Positions 32,311 to 45,789 are shown, numbered from the stretch's first letter. The stretch: DNA of 64,000 nucleotides from Gorsachius magnificus (GCA_034008185.1 CM067109.1:35930885-35994884), one strand, 5' to 3'. Program-made: numbers and translations. Notes: generated by a model from the letters alone, not told the origin.

Positions 32311-33919
32311 CTACATTGGTAGACTGCTTGAATAAAAAGCCCTGCTATGCCTTTTTGTGCATCTTCTCTGTAGGACATGATTTACACTTGGCACATACTA
32401 TGTCATGGAAGTATGGTTCTTGGATGGGAGAATCAGCAAATATGTGAAGGTGTTCCCATTCCTGGTAACCTGAAATCTATGGACTAGCTGAGAATCTCAA
32501 AAAACAATTTGCAAAGCCAGCAAAGAGACTTATTTCAGCTTCATGAGAAATCATATGTGTTAGAGTCGGAAGAGATTGTCAAGACAATATCTGCACTAGA
32601 AAAGAGAAGGGCATCTGTGAGCTCAGGCATTTGCAAAGCCACGTTTGCTGCACCCAATTATTTTGCAAAGCAGGTTCCAGGAGCACCTGTAGTTTGGCCG
32701 TGACCAGTCCTAGTCTGAAGAGCAGAGCTGCCCTCAGGTCTTCCTTTCCTCATCTGCCCTGTCCTCCCACCTGTTTTGTGTCATGGCATCTCACTCTTCT
32801 TGTCAGCCTATAAAATGGCTGCCTTTGCTGATCCTGCTTTACCACTGCTTGCGAGTCTTCTAGCTGACAATTTATGTTACTAGTTTTCAGTAAATAATTT
32901 CACTGCCTCCAGGTTCTGCATCCTGTATGGTTTTTTGTGGCCCCTTTCTCCTGTCTTACTTTCAACTACTGGCCACAATTCTAGCTTCTCCATCTTGTGT
33001 GTCTGCTGTAACCCTCCTTCACCCACAGCTCTCACCATGGTGCACACAATCATGCAACCTTCAGCTGTGGTATCTCCTTGCATTAGATTCATATTTTTCA
33101 TGCCCATGGACTACTCCTGAGAACAGATGGAGTTCCTCATTCATTATTTAGTCTTACATATGCTAAAGATGGCCTTTGCTTTTCAGGGGCAGTGGCATTG
33201 CTATTGCTTTTGTCCAATTCTAGCCTTTGCTAACCTTGGTAGATTTAGATTGCTTTCTTTAACAGCGTAAGGATCTTACCTTGTAATTACTGCACCCACA
33301 AAGCTCTGTGCTTTTTCAAACATGCAAATATAATGTGAATCGTCAGCTCTAAAATATATCTTCTGCCCAAGAGAGTCTTACATGCTGGCTTTTGCAGTGG
33401 AATGCACTGTGCTACTTACACCCTACTGTGTCTCACAGTGTAGTTTCCCTTTCTGAAAGAACTCATGTGCCACTAGGCTTCTAGTACCTAGAACCAAATT
33501 TAGCAGATTTTCATTTTGAAACTAACAGCTTATGGGCTACTTGAAGAGGTAAAGCACTATCTGGGCACCACTAGAAGTGTCTAAGTTAGCAGCTGTGCAG
33601 ATGCCCAGTTGAGACTGCAGAGGCTGATGGTATGTTTTGTGTCAGATAAGCAGTCTTAAGCTACCTGGTTGCATGTTGTGTTGACTTACTAGCATATAAA
33701 CTTTTCCTCCAAGCTTCTAGTTAGTGCACTTTATTTCGGGTTTACTACCAGCTGAAGATAGCCTCATGGCAGCTCATTTTGCTGTAGTAATTTGACCAGG
33801 TATTTCAGCTACTATGGTGGAAGAAGGTAGCATGATTGATAGACATGGTGAAACTTCTTACTGAGCAAGGATTACAGACAAGATTTGTGGTTACTCCATT
33901 AGCCAGGCCCAGTAAGGGG
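32311..33919. other. intergenic, nothing recognised
   Basis: This is 1.6 kb downstream of the nested CR1 block. I see no gene or known repeat. Confidence 0.65.
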
Positions 33920-34893
33920 CCTGTTTTCTTGACTGGATGCTTTTCACGCAGTTGTGGCAGCTAGCCAACCTGCAGCACAGTCACTCCCACTAGAAATGTT
34001 GGGTTTCACATTTCTGGCATCTCTGGCAGAGACAGCACGAACAAGTAGAGGATTTTTTCAATAATGTTTCCAACATCTCCCCCATTTCTTGCAGCCATCT
34101 ATCACTCACCTCACATTTCATATGTGATATTAAATAGTTTGCACTTACATATCCCAGTAATTTCCCCACTGGAAAGAGAAACAGTGGAGAGAAACAGTGA
34201 GATAGAAGGGGCTTCATGTGGTATCTCCCAGGACATTTGTCATGGACCACTGTGCTGAGGGATGCCTGAACCCAGTCAAATTGGGGTCCTGGGTGTTGTC
34301 ATGAGCTCAGCTGATGCTGGCAGGCCACGGGTCAAAGTGGCAGAGGCACTGTGCAAGAACATTAGAGCTCCTCTGCCTCTCCAGAGAAATGTACACTGAG
34401 AAGTGAGGTGCCTGAGGCATGCAGAGAGGCAGGCACCCAGAGGTTTTCAGAAAGGTGAAAAGTGTATTCTAGGAGGAGGACCCTTCATATAGGTGAAACT
34501 TCTGGGAAGGGTGGGGGAAGCAATACATGAGTGCCTCACATGGGGTGGTGGTAAGATAGCCTACAGGAGGATCCCAATATCCCAGAGAAAGTCAGCAGAC
34601 AAGAACAAGTGAGAAAGTTGTGAGGTGTGTGGATTCAGCTCTCATTGCTCTAAAATAGACAATACCACGTACTAATACTATTTGATTTTATCAGAAATAG
34701 TCTGTTTGGTTTTGATACTGCAGCACTGAAAACAGTGTCTTGCCGCAGAACTGCTGCACCCCCTGGAGCTTCATCTCTGAGAGGCACGTGGAGATCTGCC
34801 TTTGTGCAGCCCAACATTTCTAGTGGGAGTGAGTGTGCTGCAGGTTAGCTAGCTGTCACTCCTGCATGAAAAGCATCCAGTCAAGAAAACAGG
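33920..34893. mobile_element. 974 bp segment bounded by 84 bp inverted repeats, possible non-autonomous DNA transposon
   Basis: The left arm (33,920-34,003) begins CCTGTTTTCTTGACTGGATG and ends CTAGAAATGTTGGG. The right arm (34,810-34,893) is its reverse complement, with six mismatches in 84 bases (about 93%). The interior shows no transposase-like frame. I see no clear target-site duplication next to the arms and do not recognise the family. It could be a MITE-like element, a composite of two oppositely inserted copies of one repeat, or a chance inverted duplication. Confidence 0.6.
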
Positions 34894-37800
34894 TATCCGA
34901 ATGTTTTTGAGTCATTGATAGGAAGAGAGCTAAAAATAAAAACACTTGAACTGAGAATAAGAATATGCAGCATTAAGGAAAAAAAAATAATCTCCTTTCA
35001 GGTACAGGAACTGACTAAATCTTTTAGACAGGACTGAATTTGTGTGGCCAGGAGAAACATTCACTGAACCACGTTTGCTAGGGTTTGGAGGATGTTTGTT
35101 TTTTCTGTAGAGGGGCTTATAAGGAGATTATAGGGAGAGAAGTTAACCAATTCAGAGCTTATTCAACTGCTGGGAGCCTGGGCCATCATGTAGTCTTGTT
35201 CAGTAATGGAAGATGAACAGTTCAAGAGCTGAGGCCAACGAATGAAACAAGAAGGAACTGTACTCAATGAATGGAAATAATTTTTTCATGTAACAGACTA
35301 GTAATGAGATACATAGCATAATGTTTGTATGACTTACCATCTTAAAAAAAAAAAAGTCCCTTAACAGTTAGCTGTGATAGTTTTGCATAGTAACTAGAAA
35401 GTATTTATTTAAAAATTCATAATAAGAATAATGTTAATTGAAAGAAGTAATTGTGCATACTGCTGCTGCTAGATCATGTGGTTTTGCAACATCTGAAGTA
35501 TTAGTTTCCTTACAACTTGCAATTGCTCTGCAATTTACTGACCTGCTGTTGATCACAGGCCATATCCCTTCAGTGTACAGAAGGTTATTACTACTCTTTT
35601 GGAACATATGCTTCCTTTCTCCCTAAATCTAGTCCCACATGGAGAGCCAGGAGGACTTTGGGCCTGCATGATTTCAGGATGTGAACCAGTTTGCCTGGCC
35701 TTACGACATTTTGCTATGTCATTTTCCTTCCAAAGAGCAAGGCCGAATTAAAAAAAAAAAGTATTTACTTCAAACTGCCCTTCATCTCCCTATGTAGACC
35801 ATGGCAGCCTGAGGCAGCATCAGCAGATTTAAAGAGTCATAGCAGAGAAAGTGGGTTGCTGAACATGAAAGGAAACAATTGCTCTTTGTTTTTAAGATTT
35901 CAACATGGAGAATGATCAGTTAGCAATGGAAGAAGTAAATGCATTTGAGAAGTACAAATGATACAGTATCAAGAAATAAACTGTCAACTTTGATCTTGGA
36001 TGATTGCTCACTCACATACTAAAATAATTCTATCACTAGACCATCTGTGTTATTCATGTGATTCAACAAATGGTGTTAGCACAATATTTAGTGAGCTTCT
36101 GCAATGCACAAAGTCATTAACTATACATTAACTGTACACATAAAGGACAGGAAATCACATGTAGGGTTTGACATTTACTGACCAGTAATGTCATATGCTG
36201 ACAAAGGCACAGAGAACACAACACAAATATTCATTATAGTAATGTATTTGTCAGTGATCCAATTCTGCACACCTTCATTTTTGTGTAATGTCCTCAACAA
36301 GTCAGGTTTCATCAGTTTATTACAGAAGAAGAGCAAAACAAATAGAGAATTTTTGTGTGACTTGAATTTACCCCAAGGGACTGGAGCAGGGGAAAGAGCC
36401 AGAAGCACAAGTCTTCAGGTTAACCAAAGGTCACTCTGCAAAGGTTAACTGCTGAATTCATCTTGGGGTAACAAGTAGAAGTGCTATTTTGCAAGACCTC
36501 TATGCCTTGAAGTGAAAGGTATAATCTTTCCTAATCTGTTAGGAAAAGAACTGATGATCTGCTTTGGTAAATTTTTCTCAGAGTATCAGAAATTTGGAGC
36601 ACAGACAAGATTTGCTGATGCTGATTAAGGAGCATATTCCTTGGGAATCCACGTGTATCAAACACCACTGGGCTCTCTGCCTTCTTGGGGATTGCCTCAG
36701 AATTGGGATTTTGTAGTTGATCTCTCCAAAGTGAGCCCATAATTTTGCTTCTGATGGATTTTGTAGGAACTGATACCAAGGGGAATCTCAGCATCAAGTT
36801 TCTTAGATTAGTGTCCCAGAGGTTCAGAAACACAGCTGGGTCTGTTGCTGATACATGACAGCTTGGTTGCTGGAATTTCTGCACTATTTCATGGACTATT
36901 AGGCCGATGGCTCTGTAAGACAGGGGAAATGGAAAGATACACTTCCATTTTGATCTTGGTTTAGGACCTGGAGAAAAACCGAGCCAAAAGATGGCTGAGA
37001 AGACTGCACACAGACACAGCAAGCTTCTGCTGCACTGTGTCCATTGGATGAGGCAAAATGCCTCAACCAGTGGAAGTCTTCTAGCCTCCCTAGGAACTGC
37101 ACTAGGTAGACAGATGGTAGCACTTCAGCTAATGCTTTCTGGGCAGATGGAGGAGACATTCCCTTCACCACACTGTGCATCTGGCTGTGTCTCAGAGCTG
37201 CAGTTTCACAACACAACACCTTCAACAGCTAAGTTAGTTCTACATACTCCCATTCCTCCTCCTCCCCTTTGTCTTTCCCCCTCCCAATATTGTGACAGGG
37301 GTCACAGGTGAACCAATTTCCTGGCAGCGGAGGCAATGAGAGCACAAAACAGACACAGCTAAGGCCGATATTGCTGCCAAATTCCTCGACTTGTAACTGC
37401 AGCTGCACAGAAAGCTCTGCCTTGCTGCTAGATGGCGCTGCTGGTGGACTGGAGGAAACCTGGTGAGATTGCCATCTCTAAGCTGTTTCTTAGAGACTTA
37501 CATAATGTTCATGGATGCTATTAATGTTGCCGAAAGCGTTGAATCTTTTACAGTCCTGCTGAAGCTCTGTGGCATAGCCATGACATTAGGTAATATCCTT
37601 CCACCCCACAGATGTTACTGGTCCTGGCGTTGCTATTAGGTGAATGAGACTGGGTGTGCTTTTCTCCTCAGATGGGGCTGTGCAGAGGCACAGTGTCACT
37701 GTGGCAAAAATGGACTGCAAATGTTGACAGCAGATGGACCATGCAAGGTTGTGCTGCTCAAACAGGGAGAGTGTCTTGCTTGGCATCATCCTTTCTTCTC

Positions 37801-40627
37801 CATAGGCACCAATATCCATGGAAACCAGACTCTGTGAGAAGAAAAGTGGTATGTAGGAGGATATTGCACCTGAAAAGCAGTTTCCTGAAAAGAGTTGTAC
37901 CTGAATGGCATTATTCCACTGACAGGGCATCTAAGTTATGGCAGATTAAGATGTGGATGTAACAGTTTGTGTTTGAGTAGAAGCAAGGCAGAAGTTTACA
38001 TCCTGACCTCACTTGGTGAGAGAGGGAACTGCTCCTCTGTGTGGCTGACCTAAGTATATGCAGCTGTGGCTGCAATTATTACATGGTCCTTTACAACATC
38101 TTAAACATCAGGTAGTTGGTAGATGGTACCTACTGGCTACTGTTACCCAACTCTTTTTCCCAAAAGCTGCTCTGTGGGTTGCCATCTACCACAGCTTAGT
38201 GAAGCAATTTTCATTTCCCTGGAAATTTTCTGGGGAGATGTATAATGTGCCTGTTGGGTAGCAACTCCAGCTGCTGTACCTTGGCCCCTGAAAGGCAGCC
38301 ATCTGTTACTCAGGCAAGAAGCATCTGCTCTGCAATTGGCAGTCTTGAGCCAAAGTATACAAAGAACTGATAAACAACAGAATATCATCGGTAAACAAAG
38401 GGCAGAGGATACAGAGAACACCTATTCTTCAGAAAATCTAAGCTCCCAGCAAATGCACATGAATTTCATTTGCTTTGGTTGGTTTGGTTTGGTCCTTTGC
38501 TGGGCTGTCCTTAGTGTTGTTGATGCAACAGATGCATCAACAACCTGGCGAACAAATAAAGTAGAAAAATAAAAAGTGAAAACAGCATGTTGTCATAAAT
38601 AGAGGTAGATAGGAAAAGATAATCCAGAAAAAAATAATGATCTTCCCCTTCTTGCTAGTTACAGGGTTGTCAGTAGCAAACAGAACATGTCGCAGAAAGA
38701 ATCTGTGGCTGAAGCCCAATAATAAGAGAAAAGGAAGAGAAGAACAAAATTAAGTCAGTACAAGATAGGGAGAGTGGGCTTGTGAAATGCATAGATAACA
38801 ATGCCAAACAGAAATTCTACATGCTAGATCTGAGCATCCCAATGCTGGATATGCAACCTAAATCCTGCCTGGGACTTGCAACACCATGCACTACAGAATC
38901 TCTCTCATCCCTGTGAATGGAGTATCCCCTGAGCCATTGCAAGGCTGCATGGGCTCTAGCTCAGTGTTATAAGCTAGCAGCCATGGGAGAATCCTGAGTG
39001 CTGTGTGTTTCTTCACATTTGCTTCAAACTCCAGCTTGTTTCCTCCCTGTAAAAAAAAATAGCTGCTGCTTTTTATCTTGCTGACACTGGAGGAGCAAGA
39101 GCACACAGATTGCTTTGGTGAGCTACACCTTCCCTGTGAAAGCATCTTCCCATGGGGAACTTTTTCTGTTTAGGAGATACTGCGGCTTTTGCAAAACTCA
39201 CAGCCTCCTTAACCTTTCTTACCTGGAAACAGAACCAGCAATGGACTGTTCTAACCATGACCAAAGGCAGCAGGGTATTTTCTTTCTCTGTATAGGTACA
39301 GTCCTCTGCTTTTGCAGAGTGAACTACAAAAATGTCCTCCTTGATTTGAAAATAATTTTTCTTTGGCTGAATCACATATGAGATAGTTTGTCTAAGAATA
39401 CTGTGCAAATATGGTGCTGTGGCTGGTCTCCTGATTGCACCTATTTTTAAAAAGCAGGATTATTTATGTAGCAGTAACAGCTAAATCCAAGTATTAATCA
39501 TACCACTCAAGGTATGGGTGTATAATACCACAAGGCTGTTGCTGCATTGTTAGCTCTGATGGCCAGTCTTGGGTGTGTTTTGGTCTCTGAGGCTAGGTTG
39601 GCCATGAGAGCTCTTTAACAAGGGAAGCCAGAACCAACGTGAGTATCTGCTCTTTTCCCCAAGCTCTGATGTGTCACTGGCATGTACACAGACTGTTCTG
39701 CAGGCCAAGACCAGCATCATCCAAAGTTGTAACCATCAAGGTTACAGCCCAGGGCCTTCAATATGCAGGATGACCCTGGCAAGAGCAGGCGTTGTTGCTT
39801 GATAAGAAGGCTGCAAGGACCCAGGCAGAGCACTGCAATGGAAGACGTAGTGAGGGCCAGACACATCCAGCTTTGGGTGGTGAAAACTGGATGCAGGCTC
39901 CCTCTGACACGGGTTGGTGCCTGGAATGCTTCCTGGGGCAGATGTGCAAGCTGGGGTGTGTGGAGGATCTTAGCTGAGGGTGCCAGGGCAGCTGTGGGGC
40001 TCTGATAGCTTCCTGGAACTGCTTTGCAGAGCCCTGAACAGCAGAGTGATGACATGGGGTGCCTGTTCAGATCACTGTATGTCTCACTCCAGTTTGGTAT
40101 TTTTACTGGTCACTGGATTAAAAACTGAAATAAACCTGCTGTCAAGAAACAGAAATTTGAAAATAACTTTCCTTTTCTTATTTGGTAGTTGAGTGGTTTG
40201 TGGCTGAGTCAGCGGTTGGCATCTTCATGTATATCAATACGTATTAGTTTCTTTGCTTACTCTAATGTCATGTCTGTGATAATGTAAAATAATCATTGGG
40301 TTGCCCTATATGAAATTCTAAACTTTCTCCCCCCTTCTGTATCAGACTTAAAATGCACATGTATTCTTGACCTCACTGCTTCCTTTTCAGCTTGCACAAG
40401 GAAAAGACGACCTGAACTTCTGGTGTGTCAGCTTCTGCAGTTCTTCCTTTAACACAAGAAAATAAAGACTAATTTTGTAAAGCTGCAGACATGTAAATTC
40501 TAGGGACACCTGTCTGTGTTTCAAACCCTGAAGCAATCTTGCTTTCCTTGAAACACTGCAGCACATTTAATTGCAGTTCTGTCTAAAGTAAACTACTCAG
40601 GCAAAAGTGTATGTCTGTCTTCAGAAG
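34894..40627. other. intergenic, mostly unrecognised; CTCF motif at 37,428
   Basis: This 5.7 kb holds several open frames (the longest, 163 codons on the minus strand, at 36,531-37,022), but none shows a domain, splice structure or family resemblance. The only item I would mark is the CTCF-like core at 37,428-37,438. No CR1 or LTR is evident here. Confidence 0.6.
37428..37438 (+). promoter_or_regulatory. candidate CTCF binding core (CTAGATGGCGC)
   Basis: CTAGATGGCGC fits every position of the CTCF core SYAGRKGGCRS, although the preceding CCA of the extended motif is absent. It lies roughly midway between the RNF38 3' end and the TRIM14 promoter, where an insulator between two differently regulated genes would be expected. 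Binding is inferred only. Confidence 0.4.
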
Positions 40628-42180
40628 AGAATAGAATAGAATATTTTCAGTTGGAAGGGACCTGCAATGATTCTCTAGTCCAACTGCCTGACCACTTCAG
40701 CTGACCAAAAGCTAAAGCATGCTAGTAAGGGCATTGTCCAAATACCTCTTAAACACTGACCACCTCTCTAGGAAGCCTGTTCCAGTGTTTGACTGCCTTC
40801 CCAGTAGGGAAATATTTCCTCATATCAAGTCTGAACCATCCCTGGCACAGCTTTGAACCATTCCCACGTATCCTGTCGCTGGATCCCAGGGAGAAGGGAA
40901 CTGCACTTCCCTCTCCCCTTCCCCTCCTCAGGAAGCTGTAGAGAGCAACGAGGTCCCCCCTTGGCCTCCCTTTATCCAGACTAGACACACCTCAGACACC
41001 TCACGCATGTCCTCAGCCGCTCCTTATAGGACATGCCTTCCAGCCCTTTCACCATCTTTGTTGTCTTCCTCTGCAGACATTCAAGTGCCTTAACATCTTT
41101 CTTAAATTGTGGACCCCAGAACTGCACATAATGCTCAAGGTAAGGTGGCAGCAATGCTAGATACAGGGGGATGATCACCTCCTTTGACGGGCTGGGTATG
41201 CTGTGTTTGATGCACCCCAGGGTACGGATTGCCCTCTGGCTGCCAGGGCATTCTGCTGACTCCTGTTGAGCTTCCTGTCTACCAGCACACCCAGGTCCCT
41301 TTCTGCAAGGCACTCTCCAGCCACTCCTCTCCCAATTTATACTTGTGCCTGGCAGTCCTCCATCCCAGGTGCAGAATCCTTTTGGACTTGTTAAATTTCA
41401 TCCCATGAACCACTGCCTAGTGCTCCAATCTCTCTAGACTCCTCTGCAAGGCCTCTTGTCCCTCAAGAGAGTGAACAGCACCTCTCAGGTGAGTGTCATC
41501 AGCAAACTTGTTAACGGTATATTCAACTCCTGCATCCAGATCACTGATAAAAGTATTGAACAGGACTGGCCCTAGAACTGAGCCCTGAAGAGCACTGCTG
41601 GTGACTGCTTGCCAGCCCCCCATTCACTACACCCCTTTGAGCCCTGCTGCTCAGCCAGCTCTTCACCCAGTGCACCATGTACCTGCTCATCACACAGCTG
41701 GACAACTGGTTCAGAAGGATGCGGTGAGGGACAGTACCAAAAGCCTTACTAAAATCCAGAAAAACTACACCCCCCGCCTTCCCTAGTTTCCCAGGTCTTC
41801 CCTAATGCCCTTCTTGTAGACCGGAATAACACTCACTACCTTCCAGTCAGCAGGGACCTTGCCAGACTCCCAAGTCTACCTTTGGTAGATGATGGAGGGA
41901 CGTCCTGCTGTAACACCCGCTAGCTCCTTCAGTTCTCTGGGGTGTATCCCATCTGGGCCCATGGACTCATGAATGTTCAGCTGATACAACTGGTCCCTGG
42001 CAACTTCAGGGACCACATAATGGAAAGTCACTGTTCCCACAGTCATGGTCCTCCAACTCAGAAGACTGGGCAGCCCAAGGTCTATCATCAGCATTAAAGT
42101 CTGAGGCATAAAAAACATTGAATGCCTTTGCTTTTTCTTCACCCCTATTTATCAGGGATACTTTACTTTTCAGTGTTTTA
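40628..42180 (-). mobile_element. CR1 LINE fragment (about 1.55 kb)
   Basis: The plus strand begins AATAGAATAGAATATTTTCAG, the complement of a CR1 3' end. The minus strand encodes, in 5' to 3' order, SMGPDGIHPRELKELAG (about 41,930), [20 protein letters not shown] and [18 protein letters not shown] (about 41,430-41,600), then LGCIKHSIPSPSKEV and WFRLDMRKYFPTGKAVKHW near the end. It is a different subfamily from the copy at 3,051, with several frameshifts and an internal deletion in the reverse transcriptase. Confidence 0.93.
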
Positions 42181-43884
42181 AAATGTGTGTGTTGAAAGGG
42201 TTTGCCAGTTCACAGCCAACTCAGTAACACTACAAGGAAATACAAAGTTTTCATGTCAGCTTGAAATAATTCTGACACCTTAAGGCATACTGTCTTTCCA
42301 CAATGCTGCAGAAAGTGTATGTTTGAGAGCATAACATGAAAGGTATATATCAATACATTTCTGATAGCATAGAATAATTTTCCATATTTTAAAATGAAAT
42401 AGTAAGCAATTAAGCCACAAAAGAATTCCTACTTCCATTTACTTTCTCAATGAAAATGTTAAAACACAAAGAGCATTCAGTGTCAGTAAAACTAGAAACT
42501 TTTGTTTTTCAGGAAAATAAAACTTCAACATTAAAATTGATATGATGTAGCACTACTAAGATGCTTTCTAATTTATTGTAAAATTAGATTACTTAAAATA
42601 TGAAGACACATGCAAAAGAAGGTTTGCTTGACCCAGAATAATCCCACTGAAAATTGTTAACCCTGAGGAAAACCAGAACAAAATAAACTGATTTCTGCAG
42701 TAAGCATTCCTTCTCTTCTCAAGCCAGAGGGAAGAATGGCTTCTATCGAAATCACCCCAGTTTGTTACAGGAATCTTGGCTTAAACCTTATTTAACATTC
42801 ACTCCTCATGTGGCGGGGATTCAAAGCTGTTTAATGCTTACAGATGTTGTGTAACTGCCATGTCAAGTTACAGTCCTCAGTGTCTTCCCCAAAGTGGTGA
42901 TTCAATTTTTTTTTTTTTCTGTAGATGGCTGCAAAACAAGTCCAGATCCTCACCAGAACCTGTAAATTGTACATGAAAACAGACTTCACTCCTCTCCTTC
43001 ACCCCTACACTCAAGCACGAAAATGGAGTCAGACTTTGTATTAGGAATTTTCTATACAAAAAAAATAAAGAATGCTATGGCTAAACAAAAGCCAGGACTC
43101 TGTGTGTTGCACGCTGCCAGCTCCACACACAAGCTTTGCAGAAATGGACTCCTTGCTTGCAGAAGGCTTATGACATCCAAAGCCAAGAGAAGGAAAGTGT
43201 CATTTGACCTCAGAACTACCAGGTGAAGACTCAGCCCTATTCTGACCCCACCAGCCCACCCCGCTCTTCTTCTTCCACTGGCTTTCATGATGAGATGGTG
43301 CTTCAGCAGGAAAACATTATGACTTCCTGTTTTCTTCTTGATTTAACTCTACTTCTCTCCACTGCCTGTGCTGGAGGCTAGTTCTTCTTGGCCAAGAATA
43401 GCCCGAGGCATGCTCTGAGGCATTTAAACCCTGCTTTGAAAGCTTATCGGGATTCCCTCCAGTAAGATGAATGTGGGAGCTGCACGCAAAGAGCAGGGTG
43501 TCTCCTGCTCTTCTGACTCCTCACAACCACAGTGTAGCAGCATTTTCCCAGTGTTAGACTGTAAAGTACCGGGGTGAAAGTACATCTGATTTTAGTGCAT
43601 GGTATCGGCACCTGACCATCCAGGAGTGTTTATGCAACTGTTTCGGTTTTATTGTAACTCTGTCCTCTAAAGTAAACAATTAGTTACACTAAAAAGCCCA
43701 GAAAGTCTAGCTCAGTAAGTTCATATGCACAGTGACATGTGAAATGGGAAATATTGGCCTAGGTACTAATAACCTGCAAATTCGAACACTGCAAGTCATG
43801 ACCCTCAATAATGTCCTTACAGCAAACTGGTGAACTGTTGTTTGGATAGGTAGACTAGAAAGTGGGTGGAAAACTGCTAGGCAC
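42181..43884. other. intergenic, nothing recognised
   Basis: This is 1.7 kb of AT-rich sequence without a recognisable gene or repeat. Confidence 0.65.
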
Positions 43885-45330
43885 TTAAGTGCTGTCATTA
43901 GATGTACAAAGTCCAGGTGGTAGCTGGGTACTAATGCCATTCCTCAGGGATCGATGCTGAGCCCAATGCTCTTTAATGTTCCTATCAGCACCCAGGGAAA
44001 TGGGATGGAATATGCCCTCAGCAAGTTTGCTGTGATTATGAACCAGGAGGGGGTGGAGCAGGGAATGAGGAAAGACAGAGTGGTAGGCAGGGTCACTCTT
44101 CTGTGGGACAGTGACTTGCTGCAGAAATGCACCAGCATGAACCTCACAAAGATCAAGACAGGTCTCTGGCCTTATCCAACCCATGAGGTAACTCTGCAAC
44201 AATTAACGCTGGGCAACAACAGGCTGGGCAACAACGTTGCCAGAAAAGGAACCAGGATCCTGGGCTGAGTATCTTCCAACAGTGTGGCCTTGTAGTGATG
44301 AAGACCAGCCACACACTTACCTGGACAATACACACATTGACTCCTGCAGAATCCACCAAGACAGCAATAGAGCTGAAGCCCAGCATGTCCAAAGATACAT
44401 GGAAGGAACAGGGCTTGTTCAGCCTCCAGCGGAGAACTCAGTGCCGTCTACAACTCCCTTATGGGATTTAGTGTCGTGGTTTAACCCGGCTGGCAACTAA
44501 GCACCACGCAGCCGCTCTCTCACTTCCCCCCTCCCTCAGTGGGATGGGGGAGAGAATTGGGGAAAAAAAAGTAAGACCCATGGGTTGAGATAGAGACAGT
44601 TTAATAAGAGAGAAGAATAACAATAATAATTATTAATAATAATAATAATGGTAAGAGAATATACAGAATATACAAAACAAATGATGCACAACACAATTGC
44701 TCACTACCCACTGACCGATGCCCAGCCCGTCCCAAGTTGCAGTCACTCTCCAAGCCTTGATCACTCTCCCTGTGACCGACCGACTAACTCCCCCCCGAGC
44801 ATGACGTTATATGGTATGGAATAGCTCTCTGGTCAGTTTGGGTTAGCTGTCCTAGCTGTGCTCCCTCCCAGCTTGTTATGCACCTGGCCGAGCAGGAGAA
44901 GCTCAGAAAGTCCTTGAACAGCCTGAGCACTACTTGGCAACAACTAAAAACATCAGCGTGTTATCACCATTCTTCTGGTACTAAATCCAAAGCACAGCAC
45001 TATGCTAGCTACTAGGAAGAAAATTAACTCTATCCCAGCCGAAACCAGGACAGTTAGATAGAGTAGATGAGGCCACAACTCTTTTTTGGAAGGGCACGGT
45101 GAAACAACAAGGCACAAGTTTTAATGAGGAAAATGCTGATTTGACACCAGGAGAAGTTTTCACTGTGAGTGAGGATGGTCAAACACCAGAACAGGGTCCC
45201 AAGGAGGCTGTGAAATCCTGACCTTTGCTCATTTTAAAGCAGGTACCAGCACTTTTCTCTGTGTGTGGAGTGACAGTGAATGATCTCCAGATATCCCTAA
45301 CAATCCTTATAATTCCATGACTCCAGCACG
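43885..45330 (+). mobile_element. CR1 LINE fragment split by a solo LTR
   Basis: The left part (about 43,885-44,471) carries diverged reverse-transcriptase and tail sequence: a Q-SMLSPMLFNVPISTQG-like run, then ALSKFA, then a GLVQPPAENS region. The element resumes at 45,053 (GATGAGGCCACAACTC) and shows the typical CR1 tail, with a hairpin-like TTTTCACTGTGAGTGAGGAT at about 45,157-45,176 and its end near 45,330. It is diverged, so the edges are approximate. Confidence 0.75.
44472..45052 (-). mobile_element. solo LTR (581 bp), ERVL-like, inserted in CR1
   Basis: The element starts TGTCGTGGTTTAACCCGGCT and ends AGCCGAAACCAGGACA. It is flanked by TTTAG (44,467-44,471) and GTTAG (45,053-45,057), a 5 bp duplication with one mismatch. 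I recognise it as a common bird LTR whose sense strand begins TGTCCTGGTTTCGGCTGG, so the sense is minus. It carries a CRE-like TGACGT (44,802-44,807) next to an AT-rich TATA-like stretch, and an AAT microsatellite (about 44,620-44,650). The ERVL assignment is from the 5 bp duplication and memory of the family. No internal retroviral genes remain. Confidence 0.85.
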
Positions 45331-45789
45331 GGGTCAATACAAGACGCTTTTGTGGAAGTCTTGCTAAATCCCTGATCATCTCAGCAGCTCTTTGGGAGGC
45401 GTGAGATTCCACCTGCTCTCAGTGGAACTGCCCTTGCCCCTCAGCGCTCCACACCACCATATATCAATATATATACCGACTCTCAAACTTTCCACCAAAA
45501 TGCTCGTTTTTAAATCTCTTCCTGTTTTTTCACATTTCCTCTTTTTTTTTTTTTTAATCATTATTCTGGATTGCTTTTATTCACAGAAAGAAACAAGTAG
45601 ATGAAAAAACCCTTATGAAGTTGGCTGAATGCAGCTCAGAGTTTCAGCCAGAGGAAGTCGGTAAAGTATGCAAACTTCGTAAGAGCGTGAGCATTTTGCT
45701 CCGATTTCCGTACGTCAGACATTACACGGGACAAAGACCTAACTGAAAAATAGAAAGCGAGGAACTACCCCCTGGGGACCGACTGTTCA
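45331..45789. promoter_or_regulatory. TRIM14 upstream region with possible interferon-type and CRE-like motifs
   Basis: The 460 bases before the CpG island contain GAAAGAAAC (45,586-45,594), TACGTCA (45,711-45,717) and GAAAAATAGAAA (45,745-45,756). GAAA direct repeats resemble IRF half-sites, and TACGTCA resembles a CRE. TRIM14 is interferon-induced in mammals, so an ISRE would be expected, but the spacing of the GAAA pairs here (0 and 4 bases) is not the canonical 2. Assignment is tentative. Confidence 0.35.

Noticed and set aside
36531..37022. 163-codon open frame on the minus strand in the intergenic gap
   Set aside because: No motif, splice context or family resemblance. In 64 kb of two strands one or two open frames of this length are expected by chance.
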